DNA of 64,000 nt from Puteibacter caeruleilacunae (GCA_005217565.1 SJCO01000003.1:310001-374000), one strand, 5' to 3'. Shown: positions 1 to 8,720, counted from the stretch's first letter. Numbers and translations: made by a program. Notes: a model not told the origin generated them from the sequence alone.

Positions 1-224
1 CAATACTTTTTAATTCTCTGATTCCGTCCAACAAGAAAATACGCTACTGCCCCAAGAAAATTCATAAAGAGAACAATTAGTACCCACATTAGCTTATCAT
101 TAGGACCTCTAAAATGTCCTGACACAATATCAACAATAGCTAAAACCGGAAATAATCCAATAAACAGGGCACCAATTCCAAAGATTAACAATTCACTCGT
201 TCCAATGAAACCTAATAATGTCAT
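1..224 (-). CDS. PLDc_N domain membrane protein (3' end cut by window edge)
   Basis: Reading leftwards from an ATG at 224 gives an open frame of 74 codons that runs off the window. The protein has two hydrophobic segments separated by a short polar stretch with GPNDKLMW, and ends in FLVGRNQRIKKY. This is the pattern of the PLDc_N family (the N-terminal membrane domain of cardiolipin synthases, also found alone in small Bacteroidota membrane proteins). The C-terminus is missing, so an attached catalytic domain cannot be excluded, although stand-alone forms are about this size. A TAnnTTTG-type -7 box on the minus strand (276-283) lies about 50 bases upstream of the start. Confidence 0.7.
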   Translation of the reverse strand, partial: MTLLGFIGTSELLIFGIGALFIGLFPVLAIVDIVSGHFRGPNDKLMWVLIVLFMNFLGAVAYFLVGRNQRIKKY

Positions 225-389
225 AATTACTCTTTTTAGATCTTATGTAAATATAACCAATTATAAGACCAACCTCAAAAATAAATATGTAAAGCAACAA
301 GTATTCTGAGTAAATGGTCCTTTTTTATCAACAAATTATCAGTAATTATAAGCCTTTAGTAATATTTCACAACCAGATTAATTTACAAC

Positions 390-1733
390 TTATCCTTCCA
401 CATACTTTTTACTAACCTTCCTAAATCGAGTAATCATCAGCACTGCTGCCAGACCTAATCCCCCAACAAAACCAAACCAAATCCCTCGTGGACCAAATCC
501 AAGAACAAAGGCAAACAAATAACTAATACCCAAGCTAACTACGATATAACAACAAAATGCAAAATACATTGGTATTTTAACATCCGCCAATCCTCTCAGT
601 GCTCCAAGACTCACAACCTGAATACCATCGAAAACCTGAAATATGGCTGCGATTACAATCAGACTAGCAGCAACACTTATTACTTGCGGATCACTTGTAA
701 ATAGATAAGGAATTTGATCTTTGAGCAAAACGAAAGCAATCGCTGCGACACTCATTATAGCAATCACCATATGAATCGAAGCAAAAGCTGCGAATCGCAT
801 CTCCTCATAACTTTTTGCTCCAAATTGGTGTGCAACTCGAATCGTAGTTCCGGAGGAAATCCCGGAAATAATCATAAATGTCAGACTCGCCATACCCAAG
901 GCAATCTGATGTGCAGCCAAAGGAACTTCACCTAACCATCCCATCATCACTGAACCAAGACTAAAAGATAGCACCTCTATTAACATCTGTAAGCCAATAG
1001 GGATTCCTATTTTGGCTAATTTCCAAGCCTGCTTTGTATGTAGTACCGATTGATGAGCCAGACTCAAAAACTGTCGGAAAAAATCTTTTTTGATAAAGCT
1101 ATAGATAAAACATATTGGCATGATTATCCTTGCAATTAACGTAGCATAACCTGCCCCCATAAGCCCATAAGCAGGAAAGCCTAGCTTCCCATATATCAGA
1201 ACATAGTTCAGTCCAATATTAATAACGTTGGCAAATAAGGTGATATACATAGCTGTCTTTGTATTTCCTAGTCCTTCGGCAAATTGCTTAAAGGAGAAGA
1301 ATAACAAGAATGGCACCATTGAAGCCACCAATACTAAATAATAAGGGATTGCCTGTCTGACTACTTCCTCAGGTTGCCCCATTCGATCCATAAAGAATGA
1401 AACAGCAAACATTAACACGGTTAAAACAACTGCTAAAACCATATTACTAAATATACCATTCTTAAACAGTTTGCCAGCTTCTCCAAAATTATTTTTACCT
1501 ATGGCCTTTCCAACTAAAGGGGTTAGTCCAAATGTAAATCCCATTCCAAATATCAATCCATTGATAAAAACAGATCCTGCAAATGAAGCTGCAGCCAACT
1601 CCACTGTCCCCACATGACCAACCATCATATTATCAGCAAGCTGAACCATTACTTGTCCGGCTTGAGATAACATTACAGGTATTGCAATCGCCAAATTCCT
1701 TTTATAAAAAGGCAAATATGATTTAATATTCAT
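390..1733 (-). CDS. MATE family multidrug/cation antiporter
   Basis: The 447-residue protein has about twelve predicted membrane helices in two homologous halves, the normal size for MATE exporters. The N-terminal half carries the family signature around residues 19-40 (PVMLSQAGQVMVQLADNMMV) and G-rich helices such as GMGFTFGLTPLVGKAIG. MATE proteins expel drugs or metabolites in exchange for Na+ or H+ across the inner membrane; the substrate cannot be read from sequence. A TAnnTTTG-like -7 box on the minus strand (1763-1770) sits about 30 bases before the ATG. The first eight codons and the leader are duplicated 6.8 kb away (8532-8682). Confidence 0.93.
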   Translation of the reverse strand: MNIKSYLPFYKRNLAIAIPVMLSQAGQVMVQLADNMMVGHVGTVELAAASFAGSVFINGLIFGMGFTFGLTPLVGKAIGKNNFGEAGKLFKNGIFSNMVLAVVLTVLMFAVSFFMDRMGQPEEVVRQAIPYYLVLVASMVPFLLFFSFKQFAEGLGNTKTAMYITLFANVINIGLNYVLIYGKLGFPAYGLMGAGYATLIARIIMPICFIYSFIKKDFFRQFLSLAHQSVLHTKQAWKLAKIGIPIGLQMLIEVLSFSLGSVMMGWLGEVPLAAHQIALGMASLTFMIISGISSGTTIRVAHQFGAKSYEEMRFAAFASIHMVIAIMSVAAIAFVLLKDQIPYLFTSDPQVISVAASLIVIAAIFQVFDGIQVVSLGALRGLADVKIPMYFAFCCYIVVSLGISYLFAFVLGFGPRGIWFGFVGGLGLAAVLMITRFRKVSKKYVEG

Positions 1734-1859
1734 TCCTCTTCTGTGTCAATATTTTAGTGGCGCAAAGATAAGCTTACCTTGGAAAAAATAACACTATTTA
1801 ACACGAAACCAAGCAACCTTATTTCATTTCGTGTATCACTTTTAACAAAGATGGAATGC
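1709..1859. repeat. 151-bp direct repeat, copy A (MATE 5' end and promoter)
   Basis: This segment covers the first eight MATE codons, the leader with its -7 box, and about 90 bases further upstream. It recurs in the same orientation at 8532-8682 with a single mismatch seen by eye (the c of 'gtggcgcaaag' is t in the other copy). This copy is the original because it is joined to an intact gene. Both copies end in the decamer gatggaatgc. Confidence 0.95.
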
Positions 1860-1973
1860 TTTAGCACACAACAAAGATACAAACATCTGACTCTCAGTAA
1901 ATAAAACCTAGATATATTTAGATTAAACGTTGATTTTATGCGAATTAGAAGAGTAGATCCACTCATTTTTCTA

Positions 1974-2397
1974 ATGGAGAAAATCAACGTCGATAGTAAA
2001 AGTAGCGAATTCATTTCAATTCTGAATGATCAATTTCAAGGGAAAATTAATTTAGCCAGATTAAAGTTAATATCGATTTTTGTCATCACACTCTGTAAAG
2101 TTCAAACAGTAGGTTTTGAGAAACTTGCCAATGCATTTGATACTGAAGCCAAGGCAGAATCAAGTTTGCGGCGCATACAGCGTTTTATCGCCCCGTACGT
2201 ATTAGACTCTGATTTAATAGCTAAATTAATATTTAGTTTATTGCCTGAAAAAGAGAACCTAAAACTAAGTATTGAAAAGACTAATTGGCAGTTTGGGCAA
2301 ACCGACATTAATATATTCATGCTTGGAGCAGTTTATAAAGGGCTCGCTTTCCGTTGTTATTCAATATGCTTGAAAAACGGGGCATTTGCAGTCACGT
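1974..2397 (+). pseudogene. IS4-family transposase fragment
   Basis: The frame from the ATG at 1974 matches the N-terminal third of Bacteroidota IS4-type transposases, with hallmarks such as NLARLKLIS, LCKVQTV, SSLRRIQRF, LIAKLIFSLLP and TNWQFGQTDINIFMLG. Near 2350 the frame is lost: shifting by one base restores the expected AFPLLFNMLEKRG reading, which stops a few codons later. The catalytic DDE region is absent. The fragment abuts an unrelated AraC-type HTH remnant at about 2400. It is a dead relic; I found no terminal inverted repeats. Confidence 0.8.
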
Positions 2398-2400
2398 GTA

Positions 2401-2893
2401 AACCAACTACTGGAATCTCGCACCAAGATCTATGAAAAAGTGAAGCGAGATGAACAGTATCACCCCGGGAATTGGCGAGCAATGATGGTGATGAGAAATT
2501 CTTGAATGAATCCATAGAATTGGTGGAAAAGAACATGAGTGATTCGGATTATAGTGCTGCCGATTTTGTTGAAGATCTGAATATCAGTAAGACGGTGCTA
2601 TATAAGAAGTTTGCGTTGCTATTGGAACAGTCGCCGAAAGAGTTTATTCGTACCATTCGACTTAAAAAGGCAGCATCACTACTATAGCAGGGATCTATCC
2701 GTATCTCAGAGGTTGCTTTTGAGGTGGGCTTTGATGATGCCCAGTACTTCAGTAAAGTGTTTAAGCAACAGATGGGGTGTACACCGAAAGACTATGTAAA
2801 GGGGGGAACGAAATCGTTAGGACAGAACCATTGTCCTCCAGCAGGACAAGATCTTCATTTTTGCCTCTTAAGAAACAAGGCTGTTTATTTCTG
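2401..2893 (+). pseudogene. AraC-type HTH domain remnant, probably from a hybrid two-component regulator
   Basis: Conceptual translation gives the C-terminal end of an AraC-family DNA-binding domain: DEKFLNESIELVEKNMSD, then SKTVLYKKF, SPKEFIRTIRLKKAASLL, an in-frame TAG at about 2685, then ISEVAFEVGFDDAQYFSKVF and TPKDY. The preceding LLESRTKIYEKVKRDEQY is in another frame, implying a frameshift near 2467-2472. The linker-plus-HTH layout resembles the output end of Bacteroidota hybrid two-component sensors, but the receiver, kinase and sensor parts are gone. Two disabling lesions plus truncation make function unlikely. Confidence 0.78.
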
Positions 2894-2955
2894 ATATAGC
2901 ATTTGCTAAAATGTAGTGACTTGACGCAAAAACGAAGCAAAAAAGTCAAGACTAC

Positions 2956-3073
2956 TTGTAAAAAGCAATGGCTTTAATTGATTTTGCTAAGTAAGACTGG
3001 GTGATCTTCGAACAGAGTTCTCTACTTCCCAGTCTTACTTAGCAAAATCAATTAAAGCAATCACTTTTTACAA
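2956..3073. repeat. Long inverted repeat (MITE-like or strong hairpin)
   Basis: Arms at 2971-3001 and 3028-3058 are perfect 31-base reverse complements. Outside a 5-base mismatch bubble they continue with ten more paired bases (2956-2965 with 3064-3073). The loop is 26 bases. It lies downstream of the minus-strand lipoprotein gene and could terminate its transcript. It is far longer than an ordinary terminator and has no adjacent U-run, so a small non-autonomous mobile element is also possible. Confidence 0.85.
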
Positions 3074-3189
3074 AAGGCCATTCAAGGGGCGGAAATCCAG
3101 TCCTCTGAATTCTCAAAGGTTTCTCAAAAGGCCCATTCCCTGATTAATCCTACATTGTTCATGCAGGTTAGAGCAATAAGATGGCTATC

Positions 3190-4413
3190 TTAATACTTTT
3201 CCCCGAAATGGGTAAAGTCTCCTGGATATCCTGCAATTTTTAAAACTGCAGTAGTACTTGCTTCTCCCGTTTTGGTATCATATACATAAAATCCGGCATC
3301 TTGCTCCGTAACAAGGCCAAATATCATTTTGTCCTTATAACTTCCAACACTCATTCCGTAATTTGTGCTGCCAGGCAGGTTTAGCTTTTTTAGTGATTTG
3401 GTTTTTAAATCAACCTCCAGGCAAATAACTGTGCGGTCTTCAACATAATTTGGTTCAGGCACACTGTAGCGTTCGTTTATATTGCCCGTTGCATATACTT
3501 TATCATTACCAGCATACTGTACCTTTAAAAGGTACGCCGGACTAAATTCGTCGCCTTCTACATTGGTTTGTGTTACGTCAAAACTATATGATTTATCAAA
3601 ATCTGTTTCGCCGGCTTTAATACGTAAGAACCCGGATTTTTGGCCTAAAAATCCAAAGCCTGAGATACAATTGATATAAATGTCTTTATTCTCGTCCATG
3701 AAAATAGACTTACTATCAGCCTCTGGTTTGGTTGGCATCGACATACCAGAAGTGCTATCAGTGATCATTTTAACTGTTTGATCAGTTTCTGTGTCAACAA
3801 TTAAGATATCCACTTTTGCCCTTGCTGGATCGGGAGCATAACCACCAACCATCTGGTTAAGACCTACGTACAGCAATTTGTCACGAACAAGCATTATTGC
3901 AGGATCCGGGTTGTTATCACCAACTCCATATTCACTAATATCCAGCTCCCCTATTTTCTCCATGGTTTGATGGTTAATTATCAAAATTTTCCCAAGGAAA
4001 TTTAATGACACATATGCTTTGTCCCCTTTCGTTACAACATCAACAGCTCCTGAATTGGATGGTAACTCATACTCTCCTTTGTTTTCAATTTGTCCATTGT
4101 TCCAAGTGTATTTTTCCAGAGTACTACTTTGGTTTGACCATCCTGGCACGATAAAGATGTCGTTACCGATTACAATTGGGGGCACACTGTAGGACGAGGG
4201 CAATGCTTTGTGGTTATCATATTCGGCTGCATCAATGTTATTAATAACCTGCATATAAGCGCTACCCGAAACTCCGTCGGGATTAGGTAGCATGGAAGAA
4301 AGTAAAATATCTCCAAATTCGTCTTTAACTTCCGGTGCATCGTCGTCGTTATCGCACGACAAAAGGCTTATTCCCAGTAAGCCTATCATTAAGAAAAATA
4401 ATTTTTGTTTCAT
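3190..4413 (-). CDS. Surface lipoprotein, DUF4374/XusB-like beta-propeller
   Basis: The 407-residue protein has a lipoprotein signal with lipobox LLSC (Cys20). Acidic residues follow at once (CDNDDD), resembling the Bacteroidota lipoprotein export signal that places lipoproteins on the cell surface. The rest is a run of beta-strand repeats (IVIGNDIFIVPGW, KAYVSLNFLGKILII, DKVYATGNI, DKMIFGLV), as in a seven-bladed propeller of the DUF4374 type. It follows a TonB receptor gene (67 bp gap), the arrangement of the Bacteroides XusA/XusB xenosiderophore system. A siderophore-binding role is inferred; no ligand residues can be assigned. Confidence 0.7.
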   Translation of the reverse strand: MKQKLFFLMIGLLGISLLSCDNDDDAPEVKDEFGDILLSSMLPNPDGVSGSAYMQVINNIDAAEYDNHKALPSSYSVPPIVIGNDIFIVPGWSNQSSTLEKYTWNNGQIENKGEYELPSNSGAVDVVTKGDKAYVSLNFLGKILIINHQTMEKIGELDISEYGVGDNNPDPAIMLVRDKLLYVGLNQMVGGYAPDPARAKVDILIVDTETDQTVKMITDSTSGMSMPTKPEADSKSIFMDENKDIYINCISGFGFLGQKSGFLRIKAGETDFDKSYSFDVTQTNVEGDEFSPAYLLKVQYAGNDKVYATGNINERYSVPEPNYVEDRTVICLEVDLKTKSLKKLNLPGSTNYGMSVGSYKDKMIFGLVTEQDAGFYVYDTKTGEASTTAVLKIAGYPGDFTHFGEKY

Positions 4414-4480
4414 CTTTTTAAAGATTATTAGATTACTTGATTTTTGGATTATCAGATTTTATGTTCTCCGGATCTCAACA

Positions 4481-6835
4481 CTATTTCTCTCTCTTCCACA
4501 CGTACCTTATTTTTACACCGAAATTTCGACCTGGCAGAGGACGGTTAAACTCGGAGATAACCCGCTCATCGGTAATATTATTAGCTTGCAGACTCAAGAA
4601 AATACTTTGATTCTTTAAGCTGTGTTCTAAACCTGCATTAAATGTTACCGACTGAGGAATTCTGTTTTCCTGATAAATACTCTGCTGGAAATCGTAGAAA
4701 TATTCCTCCACAAAAGCACAGTCGCCAAAAAGACGCGTGTTTTGTCCTTTGCCTCCCAATAAATTTTGCCTGTGAAGTTCAATACCTATATTGGCAAACA
4801 AGTAAGGAATGTTGGGCATGCGGTCTTTATAGGTTGTATTTTTCTGTTTCGATCCAGGTTCATGCTTACGCATATCTCTTAAATTCTGGTAAGTAATATT
4901 TCCCCACAAATACAACCAGTTTGTAGCATCTGTTTTTACTTCGGCCTCAGCACCCAGAGAGCGCATTTTCCCAAAATTCTGGTAAATGCTTTGTAGTGGA
5001 CCACCGGTAAACCGGATCATATTTTCGAGGTACTGGTAAAATCCGTTTATCTCTATTTGTACACGGTTTAGCTGAGCATTGGTTTTATCGTACATGGCAC
5101 CAATATTAAAAGCCGTACTACGTTCTGGATCAAGATTCCCAGCGGGAGCAATTATAAAGCCGTCACCTAGTAGCTCTGTGTCAGAGGGTAATCGAACATC
5201 ATACGAAGCGGATGCTTTTATCAAAAAATCGGGAATAAAACGGTAGCGCATAGCATTGCTTAGTCCGTAATCGTTTTTAGTGTTATCAATATCTTCTGGA
5301 ATGCGATTAATGTCGGTTAGTTCGATAAGTCTGGTTTGCATCGAATAGTAGTAATACTTTAGCGATGCTGCATTGGTCAATTTCTTATTCTTAGAATTAT
5401 ATTCATGTGTAAGCCCCGCAGTCCAACTTTTCATGGTACTTTTAAAGTTGGTTTTGTATCCCAGCACTGCATCTTTTAAGGTATCAGAAGGTAAACCTTT
5501 GCTATAACTGAAACTAGAATTAAAGTTCAGAGAATTTATAGCATCGAAAACATAGTTCAGATTTGTTTTCTGGTAAAAAACATGTCGTTTGTTATTCACG
5601 GTATTCGGGTGTTGTCCTATTTCCCCCAAACCAATGCCATTGTCGGTTACTGCCTCAGTTATTTCACCAGCCCAACCATGTCTATACCTGGCTGTATCCG
5701 TTAATTTGTAAACCGAATAAGAGTAAGAGTTATCAAGATCCAAATCCAAACCTTCCATCAGGAAATTAGTTTTGTCGGCCAATAATGTAAGAACAAAGGC
5801 ATTGGATTTGCTTTCTGCATTCCGGATATTAAATTCCTCAATCCCTTGTATCTCTTTTGATGAGAACAGTATGGCAGGTTCAATTTCAATCTCATCAAAC
5901 CACCACTTGTAAGACTTTACACCTCCACCTAAAACAAACTTTTTGTACTGGTCGTGGTCGCGTGTTACTTCTTCCTTTCGCTTTGGAACACGCATTTTGT
6001 AATCATTATCTGAGTAAGTATAAAAGCCACCAAGCCCGGCTTCAATTCTGTTTTTATTGCGTTTAAAAACTCCTGTTACTTTATGTGTATTGAAGGATTG
6101 TAACGAATAGCTGGCATCCATATATTGTGGCGGATATTCTTTTAAAACAATATTGACTGCTCCACCAATTGCCGAACCTCCAAATTTTGGAGGAACAATA
6201 CCTTTGTAAATTTCAATACGGTCAATAAGATCAACAGGTATGTCGTTTATATCTACAAAATCCGAATTTTCGTTCATAGGACTCTCGTCGATATAAAACC
6301 CAATTCGTTTGCCTTCTAACCCCCGAACAGAAATACGAGAAGCACTCCCAACTCCGCCTGTCGAACGAATCGTTATTCCTGATGTTTTTGCAAGTACATC
6401 GTTAATATTACTTACTGTGCCCTGCAATTCGTCCATAGTAATTACTGAAATAGGCATGGCATTTTCGCGTAATTGACGCGCCTCCGATTTTGCTATTACA
6501 GCCACTTCTTTGAGCTGTTTTACAGATTTTTCAAGTGCCGCACTTACTTCAACTTTATCTTTATTACAGATAATGCGCTTTTCAACGGTTTTATAGTTCA
6601 TTGATAAAAATAAAATGGTATAAGTGCCGTGCGGAACGATAATACTATATTCGCCATCATCATTGGTAATGGTACCTTTTTGCAATTCTTTTATAATAAC
6701 ATTTTCACCTGCTATGGGCTTGTTGTTTTTGGCATCTACAACTTTCCCTGAAATCTGAGTTTGCGCCATTACTGCAAATGGTGTTACCAATAACAATATT
6801 ACGAGCAATATATTTCTAAAAACCTCTCTGGTCAT
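4481..6835 (-). CDS. TonB-dependent outer-membrane receptor, probably for a siderophore
   Basis: I start at 6835 (MTREVFRNILL) because it gives a compact signal peptide ending VMAQ; upstream ATGs at 6859 and 6883 would add up to 16 residues. The mature protein begins with a carboxypeptidase-regulatory-like domain (ISGKVVDAKNNKPIAGENV), then a plug (about residues 115-235, with SRISVRGLEGKRIGFYIDE and GGSAIGGAVNIV) and a 22-strand-type barrel. It lacks SusC features and no SusD partner is nearby, so siderophore or cofactor uptake is more likely than glycan uptake. It is cotranscribed with the lipoprotein at 3190-4413 and divergent from the AraC regulator at 7064. Confidence 0.88.
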   Translation of the reverse strand: MTREVFRNILLVILLLVTPFAVMAQTQISGKVVDAKNNKPIAGENVIIKELQKGTITNDDGEYSIIVPHGTYTILFLSMNYKTVEKRIICNKDKVEVSAALEKSVKQLKEVAVIAKSEARQLRENAMPISVITMDELQGTVSNINDVLAKTSGITIRSTGGVGSASRISVRGLEGKRIGFYIDESPMNENSDFVDINDIPVDLIDRIEIYKGIVPPKFGGSAIGGAVNIVLKEYPPQYMDASYSLQSFNTHKVTGVFKRNKNRIEAGLGGFYTYSDNDYKMRVPKRKEEVTRDHDQYKKFVLGGGVKSYKWWFDEIEIEPAILFSSKEIQGIEEFNIRNAESKSNAFVLTLLADKTNFLMEGLDLDLDNSYSYSVYKLTDTARYRHGWAGEITEAVTDNGIGLGEIGQHPNTVNNKRHVFYQKTNLNYVFDAINSLNFNSSFSYSKGLPSDTLKDAVLGYKTNFKSTMKSWTAGLTHEYNSKNKKLTNAASLKYYYYSMQTRLIELTDINRIPEDIDNTKNDYGLSNAMRYRFIPDFLIKASASYDVRLPSDTELLGDGFIIAPAGNLDPERSTAFNIGAMYDKTNAQLNRVQIEINGFYQYLENMIRFTGGPLQSIYQNFGKMRSLGAEAEVKTDATNWLYLWGNITYQNLRDMRKHEPGSKQKNTTYKDRMPNIPYLFANIGIELHRQNLLGGKGQNTRLFGDCAFVEEYFYDFQQSIYQENRIPQSVTFNAGLEHSLKNQSIFLSLQANNITDERVISEFNRPLPGRNFGVKIRYVWKREK

Positions 6836-6928
6836 ATTGAATAAATTTTGTGTGTTCATTTCCCGGAAAAATTCAAAAACCACAAATATTTGGTTGATCT
6901 GATCGCTCAGAATCCTAAGTTTTAGGGA

Positions 6929-6959
6929 TTGTCTGCCATACCTGATTCAGCTAATTTTG
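6929..6959 (+). promoter_or_regulatory. Bacteroidota-type promoter of the AraC regulator gene
   Basis: TTG at 6929-6931, a 20-base spacer and TAatTTTG at 6952-6959 match the Bacteroidota -33/-7 consensus. Transcription would start near 6966, leaving a leader of roughly 98 bases before the ATG at 7064. Confidence 0.6.
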
Positions 6960-7063
6960 TGGCGTTCTTTTCGGAAATATTTTAATCGTGGCAAATTTAG
7001 AGGGTTTGTCATCAGGATATTTATTCGAAAAAGCATAAGTTTTATTAGAAAAGACAAAGAGCG

Positions 7064-8047
7064 ATGAATTCCTATAACTTATTTAATTACGAACTGGAAC
7101 AGATAATAGAGGGCAATTATTTTGGAAATTCAGGAGTGGATCATGAATATAATAAAGTACGAAGAACCATTTCTGAAACTTTCGGTACTTTCCAATATTG
7201 CGTTTCAAATTACAATAAGGTTTGTGTAAGCGAGAATGTGTTCTCTATATCCGAGTGTATGAAACTCACAGGTGGTATTGAGGGGGAAGTACTTTGTCTT
7301 ACGTTTATGAATCAGGGGCGATCAAGCTTTAAATCCAGCACGGTCGACAAGCGATATTTAAACAATAATACTTACAACTTTTTTTATTTAAACGACGAAA
7401 AGAGCTGTGAGACGGAGTGCGGAAAGCTACAGCACAACCATTTAACTGAGATTTATATAGATAGAAGTTTTATTATTGATTTAACTGAAAAGCATCCGGA
7501 CATTTTTGAACAGATGTTTGCAAAAGTAGATCGTCATGAAAGTTTTGCTTTATTCGAGGATGGTCGGTCTATACTTTGGCAGATGCATGATGTGTTGGCG
7601 CAAATTAAAAATGCAAACCTTTTGGGAAATATTGCTCCTTTGATGGTTGAAGCCAAATTATTGGAACTGTTTTCAATGATGTTGATAAATGAGAGGCATT
7701 CTGCCAAAAACAAAATTAACGCTGCTTTACGTGATAAAATGCACGAAGCAAAGTATATCATAGAAAAACAATATTCTACCCCACCAAGCCTGTATGAGCT
7801 TTCCCGGCACTTGGGAATCAGTGTTACAGCCATGAAAGATGGATTCAAAAAAGTCTTCGATACCACACTTTACGGGCATTTACACGATTATCGAATGAAA
7901 AAAGCCGAAAATCTACTGATTACAAATTCTGATCTAAATATTTTTGATGTGGCTATGAAAGTTGGCTACGAGCATCAGGCAAATTTCAGTGCCGCCTTTA
8001 AGCGAAAGTTTGGTGTTACTCCCAGAGAGTTTAAGAAAAGGGGATAA
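7064..8047 (+). CDS. AraC family transcriptional regulator (PchR-like)
   Basis: The 327-residue protein has an N-terminal region of about 220 residues without a recognised domain. The C-terminal double HTH (about 225-327) includes LYELSRHLGISVTAMKDGFKK and VGYEHQANFSAAFKRKFG, ending TPREFKKRG. PchR-type regulators, which sense ferric siderophores and activate the adjacent receptor gene, have this architecture. The divergent placement from the TonB receptor (about 230 bp between starts) fits a local activator. The inducing ligand is not deducible. Confidence 0.88.
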   Translation: MNSYNLFNYELEQIIEGNYFGNSGVDHEYNKVRRTISETFGTFQYCVSNYNKVCVSENVFSISECMKLTGGIEGEVLCLTFMNQGRSSFKSSTVDKRYLNNNTYNFFYLNDEKSCETECGKLQHNHLTEIYIDRSFIIDLTEKHPDIFEQMFAKVDRHESFALFEDGRSILWQMHDVLAQIKNANLLGNIAPLMVEAKLLELFSMMLINERHSAKNKINAALRDKMHEAKYIIEKQYSTPPSLYELSRHLGISVTAMKDGFKKVFDTTLYGHLHDYRMKKAENLLITNSDLNIFDVAMKVGYEHQANFSAAFKRKFGVTPREFKKRG

Positions 8048-8082
8048 GTTATAGTAGCAGATTAGTGTGAACTAAAAAATAA

Positions 8083-8292
8083 CGATTCAGTGTTAGCAAT
8101 GATGATTTAAGTGCGGGACCGGCAACAAATACCATGCAGGTATTGGAAGGAAAAGTTACAGGATTAAACATTGTACGTACTCCTGGTTCTGATCCCAATG
8201 CAATTACGCAGACTAGAATACGAGGTATCACTATGGTAAGGGCCGGATCTCGCCCTTTGGTAATTGTAGATGGAATTCCGGGAGGTAGTTAA
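8083..8292 (+). pseudogene. SusC/RagA-type TonB receptor fragment (plug only)
   Basis: A 69-codon frame reads as the plug domain of SusC proteins: NDDLSAGPATNTMQVLEGK, GLNIVRTPGSDPNA, then RIRGI and PLVIVDGIPGGS followed by TAA. The N-terminal signal and beta-sandwich before it and the barrel after it are absent, and there is no start codon in frame. It is a 0.2-kb relic of a roughly 3-kb gene, sitting directly after the AraC gene and before another broken gene. Confidence 0.82.
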
Positions 8293-8356
8293 AATTCGGT
8301 TACTCCGATGGAACGCAATTTACATGAAACCAATTAACAACAAAAATTACATTAAT

Positions 8357-8537
8357 ATGAAGAAGATACTCTTCATTTCATTACGTTACTATCCACAATG
8401 CTGTACTTCCCCAATTATGCACAGCAATTCACCACAGAATCTGGTCCTACAATTGAAGTAACCGGTAAAGCTAAAAAGAAATTGCCCTCAATGAAATACA
8501 CCTTGATCTAACGCTTAATGGACAACAAAACAAGGCA
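8357..8537 (+). pseudogene. Truncated, frameshifted copy of the SIMPL-domain gene
   Basis: From the ATG at 8357 the DNA is clearly homologous to the start of the intact gene at 8721: MKKILF, then after a frameshift YFPNYAQQFTTES, PTIEVTGKA, and after another shift KEIALNEIHLDLTLNGQQNK. The leader is related too (gatggaacgcaattt at 8307-8321 versus gatggaatgcaattt at 8673-8687). The copy ends where the duplicated MATE 5' segment begins. Multiple frameshifts show it is not translated as one protein. Confidence 0.85.
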
Positions 8538-8682
8538 AATATGATTTAATATTCATTCCTCTTCTGTGTCAATATTTTAGTGGTGCAAAGATAAGCTTAC
8601 CTTGGAAAAAATAACACTATTTAACACGAAACCAAGCAACCTTATTTCATTTCGTGTATCACTTTTAACAAAGATGGAATGC
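8532..8682. repeat. 151-bp direct repeat, copy B (orphan MATE 5' end)
   Basis: This copy of 1709-1859 (one mismatch) sits between the broken and intact SIMPL genes. It retains the MATE -7 box, so a minus-strand transcript could start here but would run into the SIMPL pseudogene rather than a MATE gene. The decamer gatggaatgc at its right end also begins the SIMPL leader. Confidence 0.95.
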
Positions 8683-8720
8683 AATTTGCATTAATGTATT
8701 AACACAAAAAAGTCAATATT

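Noticed and set aside
1754-2014. 86-codon minus-strand frame upstream of the MATE gene
   Set aside because: It overlaps the MATE promoter and the IS4 relic in antisense and shows no protein features.
6836-6883. Longer start of the TonB receptor
   Set aside because: The extra residues precede a complete signal peptide that begins at 6835.
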